A stretch of DNA of 64,000 nt from JALYUA01 sp039933215. Its GTDB lineage: Bacteria > Acidobacteriota > Thermoanaerobaculia > UBA5066 > Gp7-AA6. The notes under the pieces are model-generated. The model was given only the letters and a program-made list of their open reading frames with translations, did no database searches and had not been told where the DNA came from. Positions 36,505 through 45,501 of the stretch are shown here, piece after piece (position 1 is the first letter of the stretch; each line of letters opens with the position of its first letter). The position numbers and the translations under genes are program-made. The stretch is taken from the NCBI GenBank assembly GCA_039933215.1, contig JBDTOO010000003.1:1-64000 (forward strand), read 5' to 3'.

Positions 36505-37377
36505 ATGACCCTGCGACCGAAGATCGCCCTCGCTACCCTCGTTCTCGCCGCCGCCGCGTCTCGTCTTCCGGCCGCGGGTCTCGGCGACTACTCCCTGACG
36601 GTTCTGGTCGACGGCGCTCCCGTGCCCGAATACGGGGCGCGCGGGAGGGTTTACATTGAAGCCCTGAAAGGACGGACGTTCTCCCTGCGCCTGACGAACC
36701 CGACGTCCGAACGGGTCGCCGTCGCGCTGTCCGTCGACGGCCGCAACGTCATCGACGCGAAGCGCACCGACGCGGGCACCGCGACCAAATGGATCCTCCT
36801 CCCGGGCCAGACGGCCGAGATCCCCGGGTGGCAGATCTCCGGCGACACGTCCCGCCGCTTCTTCTTCACGGAGACTCGCCGCTCCTACGCGAAGTGGCTC
36901 GGCGACACGGCGAACGTCGGAACGATCGAGGCCGTCTTCTACCGCGAGAAGCGCCGCGTCGCGGCCGCCGCCCCACCGCCGCGCTGGATGCCCTGGCTCG
37001 AGAAGAAGGCCGAGGCGGAGCGCGAAGCGTCCGCGGCTCCCGCGGCCCCGGCCTCCGAAGAAGGCCAGGGGCAGATGACCCGCCGCGACTCCGCCGCCGG
37101 GTCGCTAGCCGAGAACCGGCAGACGCAAGCAAAGGCGCAGGCGAAGACCGCGGACTCCTTCGCCGCCACCGGCATCGGCGAACGGACCGCCTTCTCCGTC
37201 GAGTGGGTGTCCTTCGACGAAGAGTCCTCCCCGGCGGCCCGCGTGTCGCTCCGCTACGAGTTCCGTCCCGAGCTGCTCCGGCTCGGGGTCATTCCTCGCG
37301 AGGACGAGCTCTATGCCCGAGATCGGGGACGCGGTTTCGACCGGGAGTACGCTCCCGACCCGTACCGCCACCGCTGA
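36505..37377 (+). CDS. secreted protein of unknown function upstream of an ECF sigma gene
   Basis: 290 aa with a signal peptide (ALATLVLAAAASRLPAAG). An N-terminal beta-rich ~120 residues (YSLTVLVDG...SLRLTNPTSERVAVALSVDGRNV) look like a cell-surface beta-sandwich. A charged Ala/Glu/Gln-rich linker precedes a C-terminal FSVEWVSFDEES segment. No family recognised. AGGAGG sits 5 nt before ATG 36505; ATG 36502 is too close. The gene overlaps the sigma factor start by 65 nt in another frame, so the two are likely co-expressed. Confidence 0.75.
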   Translation: MTLRPKIALATLVLAAAASRLPAAGLGDYSLTVLVDGAPVPEYGARGRVYIEALKGRTFSLRLTNPTSERVAVALSVDGRNVIDAKRTDAGTATKWILLPGQTAEIPGWQISGDTSRRFFFTETRRSYAKWLGDTANVGTIEAVFYREKRRVAAAAPPPRWMPWLEKKAEAEREASAAPAAPASEEGQGQMTRRDSAAGSLAENRQTQAKAQAKTADSFAATGIGERTAFSVEWVSFDEESSPAARVSLRYEFRPELLRLGVIPREDELYARDRGRGFDREYAPDPYRHR

Positions 37378-37960
37378 AATCCTCTCCGGGGTTCCGGACG
37401 AGCGTCTCGTCGCCCTCGCGCAGCAGGGCGACGAGGCGGCGTTTTCCGAGTTCGTCCTCCGTCACACCCCGACGGTGCACCGGTGGATGGCCCGGGCCGT
37501 GGGCGAGCAGGATGCCGACGACATGACGCAGGAAGTGCTCATCAAGGCGTACCGCGGACTCGCGCGGTTCCGCCTGGACGCGCCGCCGAGGGCCTGGCTG
37601 GCGTCGATCGCCCACAACGCAGTCAAGAACCGCTACCGTGCGCGGAGCCGCTTTCGCCGCATCTTCAGCGGCAGCCCGGACGATGATTCCTCGCCCGAAG
37701 CGGCGGAGACGTCGGCGGGGCCGGAGGAGCGGGTTCACGCGAGCGAGGCGCGATCCTTCGTCGCCGAAGCGTTGAAGCGGCTGCCCGTCGAGTTTCGGAT
37801 GCCCGTCGTGCTCCGGGATCTCGAAGAATGGAGCTACGAAGAGATCGCCGTTTCTCTCGACCTTCCGGTCGGGACCGTCAAATCGAGGATCGCGAGAGGC
37901 CGCGGCCAGCTGAAGGCCATCCTCCTGCCGCGCCTCTCTCCGGAAAACGAGTCCCCATGA
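37313..37960 (+). CDS. ECF-type RNA polymerase sigma factor
   Basis: 215 aa. Sigma-70 region 2 is at ~45-110, with DADDMTQEVLIKAYRGLARFR (region 2.2-2.3) and AWLASIAHNAVKNRYR. Region 4 is at ~145-205 with EEWSYEEIAVSLDLPVGTVKSRIARGRGQLK. The N-terminal ~25 residues are an extension. It is followed by an ATGA-overlapping anti-sigma gene and preceded by an overlapping secreted protein, which could be its signal input or target. Confidence 0.9.
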   Translation: MPEIGDAVSTGSTLPTRTATAEILSGVPDERLVALAQQGDEAAFSEFVLRHTPTVHRWMARAVGEQDADDMTQEVLIKAYRGLARFRLDAPPRAWLASIAHNAVKNRYRARSRFRRIFSGSPDDDSSPEAAETSAGPEERVHASEARSFVAEALKRLPVEFRMPVVLRDLEEWSYEEIAVSLDLPVGTVKSRIARGRGQLKAILLPRLSPENESP

Positions 37961-39066
37961 CGAGCCAGACAGAGCACCCCGCCCGATCCGCCGAGTTTCT
38001 GTCGCGCCTCCACGACGGCGAGCTGACGCCCGCCGAGCGCGCGCGCTTCGAATCCCACCGCGCCCACTGCGCGGACTGCCGGCGCGCCGCCACCGAGTTC
38101 GAGGACGCCCTCTCGCTCTATCGTTCGAGCCGCCCCGGACCCGCCTCCCCGGATCTCGCGGCCCGGATCCTCCGGAAGCTCCAGACCTCCACGCCGCCGC
38201 GTCGCGGCCGGTTCGGGCCGTCCTTCGGCATCGATCTGCGGTGGGCGGGAGCCTTCGCCGCCGCGGTCATCGCGTCGATCATCGGCTCGTCGATCGTCGC
38301 CCGCTACGAGACGCCGGGCGTCTCCGTTGCCGCGCCCGCGTCGGCACCGATTCCGGTCGTGCTCGGGACTCCCCGGCCCCGGCGGGCGGAAGTGCGGCAG
38401 GCGGCGGCCCCGCCCGCGAACGGTCCCGAAGACTCCCTCGCCGCCCTGCGGACGAAGGCCGTCGCCGGCGAGGGCGGCGCGGCGAGCCCTCCCCGGCGGC
38501 CGAGTTCTCGCGAGGACAAACGCCAGACCTTCGCCCCGAACGTCCCCGAGCCGGCGCCCGCGGTCGCGCTGCAGAAGTCGAAGAAGCTCGACGCTCAGCG
38601 AGATCGGGCGGCCTCCGCCCCCGATCCGTCCGAGAGCCCCGAACGCCGGAACGCGGAGGATTCGCCGAAGATCGCCGCGTTCTCGCAGCGGCGCGCGGAG
38701 GCTCCCGCCGCGGCGCCGCCGGCCGAACGCCCGGGCGGCGAAGGGGCGAGCGGGGCGTCCGGAAGACTCGGCGAGGCGGCGCCGCCCGCCGCCCGCGTCC
38801 GCCTCGTCGTCGAATCGATGGACGCCCTACGCTCCGTTCCGGCCCTCGCTCCGCACCAGTCCATGGCGCTGCTCGAAGCGTGGAAGGGCCGGACGTACCT
38901 TCTTCTCATCGATGCGGGGGGACGCGTGCAGGAGGCCTTGCGGCACGGCCCGGCGAGCGGCATCGAAGCGGACGACCGCCGGAGCAAGGACGACCTGACG
39001 GAGCTGAGGACCCTCCGGTTCGAGCCCGGGGACCGGCCGCGCCGCGTTCTCCTCCGCATCGAGTGA
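37957..39066 (+). CDS. anti-sigma factor with ZAS zinc motif and one membrane helix
   Basis: 369 aa. The N-terminal anti-sigma domain has H-x3-C-x2-C (HRAHCADC) near residue 30. A single membrane helix (AGAFAAAVIASIIGSSIVA) is at ~93-112. A long Ala/Pro/Glu-rich periplasmic region follows, with a C-terminal ~90-residue folded part (RLVVESMDALRSV...RTYLLLIDAGGRVQEAL). It would hold the ECF sigma at the membrane until an envelope signal releases it. ATG 37957 overlaps the sigma stop. Confidence 0.88.
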   Translation: MTSQTEHPARSAEFLSRLHDGELTPAERARFESHRAHCADCRRAATEFEDALSLYRSSRPGPASPDLAARILRKLQTSTPPRRGRFGPSFGIDLRWAGAFAAAVIASIIGSSIVARYETPGVSVAAPASAPIPVVLGTPRPRRAEVRQAAAPPANGPEDSLAALRTKAVAGEGGAASPPRRPSSREDKRQTFAPNVPEPAPAVALQKSKKLDAQRDRAASAPDPSESPERRNAEDSPKIAAFSQRRAEAPAAAPPAERPGGEGASGASGRLGEAAPPAARVRLVVESMDALRSVPALAPHQSMALLEAWKGRTYLLLIDAGGRVQEALRHGPASGIEADDRRSKDDLTELRTLRFEPGDRPRRVLLRIE

Positions 39067-39093
39067 CCTCGACCGCATCGAGGAACGCGCCGG

Positions 39094-39099
39094 TATAAT
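39094..39099 (+). promoter_or_regulatory. putative -10 box TATAAT before the Mpo1-like gene
   Basis: A perfect TATAAT ends 12 nt before ATG 39112, in a gap of only 45 bp. The expected transcript would have a leader of a few bases. A weak TCGACC could serve as -35 at a 19-nt spacing. Confidence 0.45.
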
Positions 39100-39111
39100 C
39101 CGCGCGCTTTC

Positions 39112-39579
39112 ATGAAACGCGTCGACGCGCTCCTCGCCGACTACGGTTCCTACCACCGGGCGCGCGGCAACCTCATCTGCCACTCCTTCGGGATCCCGCT
39201 CATCGTTTTCGGCATCCTGACCTTCCTGCAGAGGGTCTCCCTGTCTCGATCGGGATGGACCGCCGCGGAGGTGGTGGCGGCCGCGGCCCTTCTCTTCTAT
39301 GCGGCGCTCGACGTCCCGCTCGCTCTCGCGATGCTCCTTCCCCTCGGGGCGCTCGATCTCGCGTCGCGCCTTCCGGGAAGCTGGAAGGCGGGCCTCGCGG
39401 CTTTTTTCGTCGGCTGGATCTTTCAGGGAATCGGTCACGCCCGATACGAGGGAAACTCCCCTGCTTTCCTCCGCAATCTCGTGCACCTGATGATCGGGCC
39501 GCTCTTTCTCGTCAACGAGCTCTTCCGGCTCCGGCCGGGCCCCGCGGGGGCGAATCCGGCGCGGACCGCGGAGAAGTAG
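39112..39579 (+). CDS. Mpo1-like (DUF962) membrane protein
   Basis: 155 aa with about four membrane helices. The family's histidines are in YGSYHRARGNLICHSFGIPL (residues ~12-31) and in FQGIGHARYEGNSPA (~104-118). Mpo1 of yeast is an iron-dependent dioxygenase that shortens 2-hydroxy fatty acids by alpha-oxidation, and bacterial members are presumed related. It is followed by the rhomboid gene after 26 nt in the same direction. Confidence 0.85.
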   Translation: MKRVDALLADYGSYHRARGNLICHSFGIPLIVFGILTFLQRVSLSRSGWTAAEVVAAAALLFYAALDVPLALAMLLPLGALDLASRLPGSWKAGLAAFFVGWIFQGIGHARYEGNSPAFLRNLVHLMIGPLFLVNELFRLRPGPAGANPARTAEK

Positions 39580-39605
39580 AGGGGCGCATCCCCGCGCCCG
39601 GTCCC

Positions 39606-40309
39606 ATGTTTCCGATCCGAGATACCGTCCGCTCCCGCCACGTGCCGGTCGCGACGTGGACCCTCATCGCTCTGAATCTCTTCTTCTTCTTTCGCGAGCT
39701 GTCGCTTCCCGCCGCGCAAGCCGAGCAGCTCATCTATCTGTTCGGCATCGTGCCGGCCCGATTCGTGGACCGGCATGGGCGGACCGGGTCGGCTTTCCGC
39801 ATTCGTACCTGCCGTTCATCACCACGATGTTCCTCCACGGCGGGTGGCTCCACGTGATCGGAAACATGTGGGTGCTGTGGATCTTCGGCGACAACGTCGA
39901 AGACCGGATGGGGCCGATCCGATTCGGTTTCTTCTACCTCGCCTGCGGTGTGGCGGCGGGAATCATCCACGTCGCGACGAACGCTCAATCGCACGTTCCC
40001 GCCGTCGGAGCCTCCGGGGCGATCGCCGGCGTGATGGCCGCCTATTTCGTGCTGTACCCGCGCGCGCGGATTCTGACGATGTTTCCGATCGTGTTCTGGC
40101 CCGTGTTCTTCGAGATCCCCGCGTGGGTCTATCTCGGCTTCTGGTTCGTGACGCAGTTCTTCAGCGGCACACTCGCGATCGCGTCGCGCTCCCAGGTGTC
40201 TGGCATCGCCTGGTGGGCGCACATCGGAGGCTTCGCCACGGGGATCCTGACGTTCTGGGCCTTCCTCCGGCCGCAGGATAGTCCGGGCAGTCGCGCCATC
40301 GGGTCGTAG
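39606..40309 (+). CDS. rhomboid-family intramembrane serine protease, interrupted by a one-base frameshift
   Basis: Two adjoining frames together encode a complete rhomboid. The N-terminus from ATG 39606 (MFPIRDTVRSRH, first helix, LIYLFGIVPARF) reads to about 39770. The rest continues in another frame (PAWADRVGFPHSYLPF, TTMFLHGGWLHVIGNMW). Catalytic Ser is in GASGAIAGV and His in WWAHIGGFATG. One missing C near 39770-39771 (GACCGG where GACCCGG would restore the frame) explains the break. It is either a sequencing error in a C run or a recent inactivation. The protein would cleave membrane substrates. Confidence 0.8.
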
Positions 40310-40315
40310 GCGGCC

Positions 40316-40448
40316 GGAGGGAGGTGAGAGGAGGGAGGTGAGAGGTCAGAGGGAAGAGGGAAGAACGACGAGAAAGCTCTTTTCTCCTCCCTCTCTCCTC
40401 TCACCTCTCCCCTCTCACCTTCCTTCCCCTCTCTCCTCTGACCTTCCC
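40316..40448. repeat. purine-tract / pyrimidine-tract inverted repeat, locus 3
   Basis: A run of GGAGGGAGGTGAGAGG units (40316-40360) is followed by CTCCTCCCTCTCTCCTCTCACC units (40383-40448). The two arms can pair into a long imperfect hairpin around a short loop, between the convergent rhomboid and A-type protein genes. It could serve as a bidirectional terminator. Confidence 0.65.
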
Positions 40449-40450
40449 CC

Positions 40451-40756
40451 TCAGCAGAACGTCGTCATCACCGCCTGGGGATGATCCAGGCGGTACCCGT
40501 CGCCGGCCGGATCGGGGTCGAGCTCGAGCACGGCTCCGGCGAGCGTGCGGTAGGAGTAGTCGTCCATCACCACCGGGATGCCCGCGGCGACGAAGCGATG
40601 CCCCTCCTCGGGCGGGTTCTCCTCGACCGAGATGCGGAATCCGCTGCCGCCGCATCCGAGGACGTGGCGCACCGACAAAACCGCCCGCGAGAAGTCCGCT
40701 TCCGAACGGAGCCTCTCCGCGGCGGCGGGCACGATCGAGAGCGGGTCGGACGGCAT
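40451..40756 (-). CDS. IscA/HesB (A-type)-like protein lacking the C-terminal CxC
   Basis: 101 aa with the A-type carrier fold: HVLGCGGSGFRISVEE corresponds to the first-cysteine region, then HRFVAAGIPVVMDDYSYRTLAGAVLELDP. The usual CGCG end of Fe-S carriers is replaced by MTTFC, leaving one Cys near residue 35 and one at the C-terminus. It may therefore bind iron or clusters differently, or not at all. TAGAAT (40765-40770) lies 8 nt before the ATG, indicating a leaderless transcript. It is divergent from thiD with only 14 bp between start codons. Confidence 0.75.
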   Translation of the reverse strand: MPSDPLSIVPAAAERLRSEADFSRAVLSVRHVLGCGGSGFRISVEENPPEEGHRFVAAGIPVVMDDYSYRTLAGAVLELDPDPAGDGYRLDHPQAVMTTFC

Positions 40757-40770
40757 AGGATCCGATTCTA

Positions 40771-41646
40771 ATGGCGATCCATCCCGAGCCCCGCCGCCGT
40801 CCGGCCGTCGCGCTGTCGATCGCGGCCTCCGATTCCGGCGGCGGCGCCGGAATCCAGGCGGATCTGCTCACCTTCGCGGCGCACGGCGTGTACGGCACGA
40901 CGGTCCTGACGGCGGGGACCGCGCAGAACACCCGGGGCGTGACGGCGATCGAGCCGTTCTCGACGCTCTTCGTGCGTCGGCAGCTGGACGCCGTCTTCTC
41001 CGATTTCCGCCCCGCGGCCGTGAAGATCGGGATGCTCTTCGACGCGGCGCGGGCGCGGGAAGTGGCTCGCGGCCTCGCGCGCCACAGAGCCCGCCGCGTC
41101 GTGCTCGACCCCGTCATGGTCTCCAAGAGCGGCGCCGCGCTCCTCGCGCCGGCGGCGACGCGGGCTCTGCGAGATCTCTTTCCTCTCTGCGAGCTCGTCA
41201 CGCCGAACCTGCCCGAGGCGGAAGCTCTCGCGGGTATCGCGATCCGCGACGCCGCGGACCGCCGGCGCGCCGCCGAGATCCTCGTGGACCGGGGCGCCGC
41301 CGCCGTCCTGATCAAGGGTGGACACGGTCGCGGGGCGACGGTGTCAGACCTCCTGTTCGACGGCCGCCGCTGGTGGGACTTCGAGCATCCCCGGGTCCGC
41401 ACGCGCGCGATGCACGGGACCGGTTGCACGCTGTCTTCGGCGATCGCCGCCCGTTTCGCGCTCGGTCACGACCTCGCGGACGCGGCGGCTGGGGCCATCC
41501 GTTACCTCCAGTCCGCACTCGAGAAGGGCCTCTTCCCCGGAGGAGGGTGGGGGACGCCGGATCGCTTCGCCGTCCTCCGGCGCCCTACTCCCAGAGGGAA
41601 AACGCGTAGCCCAGCTCGCGGTACGCGGATTCCGAGACCGCGGTGA
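40771..41646 (+). CDS. thiD: hydroxymethylpyrimidine/phosphomethylpyrimidine kinase
   Basis: 291 aa, slightly longer than the usual ~266. It phosphorylates HMP and HMP-phosphate for thiamine synthesis. A ribokinase-fold signature is seen: IAASDSGGGAGIQADLLTFAAHGVYGTTVLTA, DPVMVSKSGA, LVTPNLPEAEAL, LIKGGHG and the anion-hole GTGCTLSSA. The basic tail (PTPRGKTRSPARG) overlaps the end of the convergent acyl-CoA dehydrogenase gene by 62 nt. The N-terminal start leaves almost no room for a leader. No other thiamine genes are near. Confidence 0.9.
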   Translation: MAIHPEPRRRPAVALSIAASDSGGGAGIQADLLTFAAHGVYGTTVLTAGTAQNTRGVTAIEPFSTLFVRRQLDAVFSDFRPAAVKIGMLFDAARAREVARGLARHRARRVVLDPVMVSKSGAALLAPAATRALRDLFPLCELVTPNLPEAEALAGIAIRDAADRRRAAEILVDRGAAAVLIKGGHGRGATVSDLLFDGRRWWDFEHPRVRTRAMHGTGCTLSSAIAARFALGHDLADAAAGAIRYLQSALEKGLFPGGGWGTPDRFAVLRRPTPRGKTRSPARGTRIPRPR

Positions 41647-43348
41647 GGTCGGGGTCGACGTTGCGGTCCATATCCTTCAGATTGCCGACGATCCGGCGCC
41701 GCGCAGTCTGGACGAAGAGCTTCGCCAGCCGCGCCTCCTCTTCGCTCTTGCGGACGTCGGCCGCCTGAAGGGCGGACGTCGCACGGGAGAGCACCGCGAC
41801 CGACGCGTAGAGATCGATCATGATGTTGGCGAGACGCTCGAGGTGGTACTCCTTGGCGATCACGCCCTTGCCGTACTTGCGCAGAAGGGTTTCGACCGCT
41901 CCGCCCGTCACGCGCGCGTAGTTCGCCACGAGCTCCCCTTCGGTCGCGAGCTCGGGGTGGATCGACGACAGGCGCGACGCGGGCAGCGTGCGTCGGACCC
42001 GCCGGGCCGCATAGTCCGACAGGATGCCGAGCGAGGAGAGCGGCGCCTTCAGCGCGCGCCCGACCTCCTGGAGACCCTCCCCGACGTCCTTCATGCCGGA
42101 TAGAGCGATCAGGACACGCAGGATCTCGTTCGTCCCCTCGAAGATCATGTTGACGCGCGAGTCGCGCAGCGCCCGCTCGTACGGATATTCCTCCATGAAT
42201 CCATTGCCGCCCGCGATCTGGAGGGCGTCGTTGATCGTCTGCCAGACGCTCTCGGTGCCGAACACCTTGCAGCACGCGCCTTCCAGGGAGTAGTCCGCGA
42301 GGCCGCGGTCGACGAGCCCCGCGGTCAGGTAGACCATCGACTCGAGCGCGTAGGTGTTGACGACCATCCGGGAGAACTTCGAACGGATCATCTCGAAGTC
42401 CGCGATGCGGGTGCCGAACTGCCGCCGTTGCGTGGCCTGGGCCGCGGCGAGGGCGATCATCTTCTTCGACCCGCCGACGCATCCGGCGCCCAGGGACGTC
42501 CGGCCCGTGTTGAGAATCTCGACGGCGATCTTGAATCCCTGCCCCCGCTCGCCGAGCACGTTCGCGGCGGGAACCCGGACGTCCTTCAGCTCGATCGACA
42601 CGGTCGACGAGGCCTTCAATCCGAGCTTCTTCTCTTCGGGCCCCGGGTTCACGCCTCCGAGGTCCTTCGTGACCACGAACGCCGTGATCCTCCGATGCTC
42701 GTCTTTCGCGTCGAGCTTCGTGTCCTTGGCGAACACGGTGAAGAACTTCGCGAAGCCGCCGTTCGAGATCCAGTGCTTGGTCCCGTTCAGCACGAAAGTA
42801 TTCGTGGCCTCGTCGAACTCCGCCGTGGTGCGGATCGAGGCGGCGTCGGATCCCGCCTCGGGCTCCGTGAGTGCGAAGGCGGCGATCATCTCCCCCGCCG
42901 CGAGCCCGGGCAACCACTTGCGCTTCTGCTCCTCGGTGCCGAAGAGGACGAGCCCCTTCAACCCGATCGACTGGTGGCCCCCGATCAGGATGCCGAGCGA
43001 GGCGTCGGTCCGGCCGATCTCTTCGGTTACTCGACAGTACGCCGACGAAGAAAAGCCGTACCCGCCGTAGGCCTCCGGGATGATCATGCCGAACGCGCCG
43101 AGGTCGGCCAGGCCTCGGACGACGTCCGGCGGGATCGCGTGCTCGCGGTCGAAGCGGCCGGGGTCGACGTGGTCCTTCGTGAAGTCGCGGAACGACCCGA
43201 GGAAGGCCGAGACGATTTCACGCTCCTCCGGTTCTATCCGCGGAAAGGGAAAGACGACGTCCTCGGGCACCTGTCCGAAGAAGAGGGTCTTGACCGGAGA
43301 CGCGATCACCGCCGCGTTTCCATCCCGGGGGATCGGCGGCGCGCTCAC
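41585..43348 (-). CDS. acyl-CoA dehydrogenase, very-long-chain (VLCAD)-like
   Basis: 587 aa, longer than ordinary acyl-CoA dehydrogenases (~380) because of a C-terminal extension of ~170 helical residues as in VLCAD/ACAD9. FAD/substrate motifs are ALTEPEAGSDAASIRT, WISNGG and FGTRIADFEMIRSKF. The catalytic Glu region is YERALRDSRVNMIFEGTNEILRVLI. It introduces the trans-2 double bond in fatty acyl-CoA and feeds electrons to ETF. GTG 43348 overlaps the fadJ-type stop (GTGA); last gene of the operon fadD-fadJ-acd. Confidence 0.93.
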   Translation of the reverse strand: MSAPPIPRDGNAAVIASPVKTLFFGQVPEDVVFPFPRIEPEEREIVSAFLGSFRDFTKDHVDPGRFDREHAIPPDVVRGLADLGAFGMIIPEAYGGYGFSSSAYCRVTEEIGRTDASLGILIGGHQSIGLKGLVLFGTEEQKRKWLPGLAAGEMIAAFALTEPEAGSDAASIRTTAEFDEATNTFVLNGTKHWISNGGFAKFFTVFAKDTKLDAKDEHRRITAFVVTKDLGGVNPGPEEKKLGLKASSTVSIELKDVRVPAANVLGERGQGFKIAVEILNTGRTSLGAGCVGGSKKMIALAAAQATQRRQFGTRIADFEMIRSKFSRMVVNTYALESMVYLTAGLVDRGLADYSLEGACCKVFGTESVWQTINDALQIAGGNGFMEEYPYERALRDSRVNMIFEGTNEILRVLIALSGMKDVGEGLQEVGRALKAPLSSLGILSDYAARRVRRTLPASRLSSIHPELATEGELVANYARVTGGAVETLLRKYGKGVIAKEYHLERLANIMIDLYASVAVLSRATSALQAADVRKSEEEARLAKLFVQTARRRIVGNLKDMDRNVDPDLTAVSESAYRELGYAFSLWE

Positions 43349-45501
43349 GCCGCCTCTTCCGACGAAAATCCCCGGCCGCCCTCGGCGAGCTGCCGGAGGA
43401 GCGGCGCGGGGGTGAACCTGGGTCCGAGGCGGGCGGCGAGCTCCGCCAGCCGCTCCACGACCTCGGGGATACCGAGCGTGTCGGCGTATCGCAGGATGCC
43501 GCCGCGAAACGGAGGGAACCCCGTGCCGAAGATCATGGCGAGGTCGATCCTTTCCGGCCTGGTGACGACGCCGTCCTCGAGGCAATACGCCGCCTCGTTG
43601 ATCATGGGCATGAGAAGGCGCGTTTCGATCTCCTGGTCCGAGACCGGGGGTTTGTCGGCCGGCCGCGCTCCGAGAGCCGCGTAGGCCTCCTTCGACGGGT
43701 TGGTTCTCTTTCCGCCCTCGTAGTCGTAGAAGCCGCGGCCGGACTTCCGCCCGAGCCGGCCGGCGGCCACGAGCGCTTCGCTGCCCGACGCGTTCATCCG
43801 GTCCGGGAAGGCCGCCTGGAGCACTTCTCCCGCCTTCGCGGCGACGTCCAGGCCGACGTCGTCCAAAAGCGCGATCGGACCGACGGGCATCCCGAACCGG
43901 GTCATCACCCGGTCGACGTCCTCGATCCGGCTGCCGGCCTGCACGAGGCGAACGGCTTCCAGGAGGTAGGGCGTCAGGATCCGGTTCACGAGGAAACCCG
44001 GCGTGTCCGCGACGGCGACGGGCGTTTTCCCGAGCGCCTTCGCGAGGGCGAAGACCGTGGCGACCGCCTCGTCGGAGGTGTCGCGCCCCCGGATCACTTC
44101 GACCAGCGGGAGACGATCGACGGGGTTGAAGAAATGCATGCCGACGACGCGGGACGGCACGCGCGCGCCCGCGGCGATCTCCCCGATCGGGAGGGTCGAC
44201 GTGTTGGACGCGAAGATCGCGCTGTCGGGAACGACGGCTTCCCACTCCTTCAGGACGGAGCGCTTGACGCCGAGCTTCTCGACGACGGCCTCGATCGTCA
44301 CCTCGCAACGGGAGAACCCCGTGTAGTCGAGCGTTCCGGACAGAAGGGCCATCTTCGAGGCCAGCTCGGCGGGCGGGATTCGCTTCCGGCGGCTCTTCTC
44401 CCGCCAGACGGCCGCCGCCGCCGCAAACCCGTGCGCGAGCGCCCCGGGCTCGATGTCCTTCATCCGCGCCGGTAGGCCCTTGTCCGCGGCGAGCTGCGAA
44501 ATGCCCCCTCCCATGAGCCCGGCGCCGAGGACGCCGACTCGCGTGACGGGCCGTGCCGCGACCACCTTACCGGGGACGCCCGTTTCCTTCTTGACCTCCT
44601 CCGTCCAGAAGAAGATCCGGAGCAGGTTGCGCTGGACGGGACCGCCGAAGATTCCGACGATGCGGCGGGCCTCGATCTCGAGGCTCTCCGCCACGCTCTT
44701 TCCCTGGCCCTCTTCGATCACCGCGATCGCCTCGAGGGGCGCCGGATAATGTCCGCCCGTCTGCTTGCGGACGGTTTCCCGCGCTTTCGCGAAGAGGAGC
44801 CGCCGGCCGATCGGATTCGACTCGAGCGCGAGTTCCGCGAATCCGCGCTTCGCTCGCCGGCCGCGTGGCTTCTGCCGCCCCATCCGGTCCCGCGCGAAAC
44901 GGCGGGCCGTCTCCTCGAAGATCGCCGCCGGGATCGCCGCGTCGACGAGGCCGACCTTTCGCGCGCGCCGCGCGTCCAGAGACCGGCCCGTCAGGATCAG
45001 GTCGAGCGCCTTCTGGATCCCGATCAAACGCGGGAGGCGAGTGCAGCCTCCCCAGGCGGGGAAGATCCCGAGCTTCACCTCCGGCAGGCCGATCTGCGAC
45101 TTCTTCGCGTCGGACATCACGCGGTAGTCGCAGGCGAGGGCGAGCTCCGTCCCGCCTCCCAGGCAGACGCCGTGGATGGCCGCGACCGTCGGATATGAAA
45201 GGTGGGCGAGCTGCTCGAAGAGGGCCTGCACGGCGCGGACCGCGTCGCCGGCCTCCGCGGGGGCCGTCGTCAGAAACTCCTTGACGTCGGCGCCGGCGAT
45301 GAAGACGTCCGGCTTTCCGGAGCGCACGAGCAGCGCGCGGATCCGGGGCTCCCGGTCGAGGCGCAGCAGGACCTCCGCGAGCTCGCGGATCACGCCGCGG
45401 GAGAACTTGTTGACCTTCTCCCCCGGGAGGTCGAAGGTCAGGATCGCGAGGCCGTCGTCCTCGAGCGCGAGGGTGAACGCCTCGCCCGGATCAGGCGGCA
45501 T
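43345..45501 (-). CDS. fadJ: bifunctional enoyl-CoA hydratase / 3-hydroxyacyl-CoA dehydrogenase
   Basis: 718 aa, the FadB/FadJ alpha-subunit length. The N-terminal crotonase domain has IAGADVKEF and AIHGVCLGGGTELALACDYRV plus GLPEVKLGIFPAWGGCTRLPR with the catalytic Glu residues. The Rossmann domain starts VGVLGAGLMGGGISQLAA near residue 320, with the dehydrogenase HFFNPVDRLPLVEVI motif and FGTGFPPFRGG at the C-terminus. It catalyses steps 2 and 3 of beta-oxidation. The thiolase partner (fadA/fadI) is not in the window. It overlaps fadD by 11 nt. Confidence 0.93.
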   Translation of the reverse strand: MPPDPGEAFTLALEDDGLAILTFDLPGEKVNKFSRGVIRELAEVLLRLDREPRIRALLVRSGKPDVFIAGADVKEFLTTAPAEAGDAVRAVQALFEQLAHLSYPTVAAIHGVCLGGGTELALACDYRVMSDAKKSQIGLPEVKLGIFPAWGGCTRLPRLIGIQKALDLILTGRSLDARRARKVGLVDAAIPAAIFEETARRFARDRMGRQKPRGRRAKRGFAELALESNPIGRRLLFAKARETVRKQTGGHYPAPLEAIAVIEEGQGKSVAESLEIEARRIVGIFGGPVQRNLLRIFFWTEEVKKETGVPGKVVAARPVTRVGVLGAGLMGGGISQLAADKGLPARMKDIEPGALAHGFAAAAAVWREKSRRKRIPPAELASKMALLSGTLDYTGFSRCEVTIEAVVEKLGVKRSVLKEWEAVVPDSAIFASNTSTLPIGEIAAGARVPSRVVGMHFFNPVDRLPLVEVIRGRDTSDEAVATVFALAKALGKTPVAVADTPGFLVNRILTPYLLEAVRLVQAGSRIEDVDRVMTRFGMPVGPIALLDDVGLDVAAKAGEVLQAAFPDRMNASGSEALVAAGRLGRKSGRGFYDYEGGKRTNPSKEAYAALGARPADKPPVSDQEIETRLLMPMINEAAYCLEDGVVTRPERIDLAMIFGTGFPPFRGGILRYADTLGIPEVVERLAELAARLGPRFTPAPLLRQLAEGGRGFSSEEAA

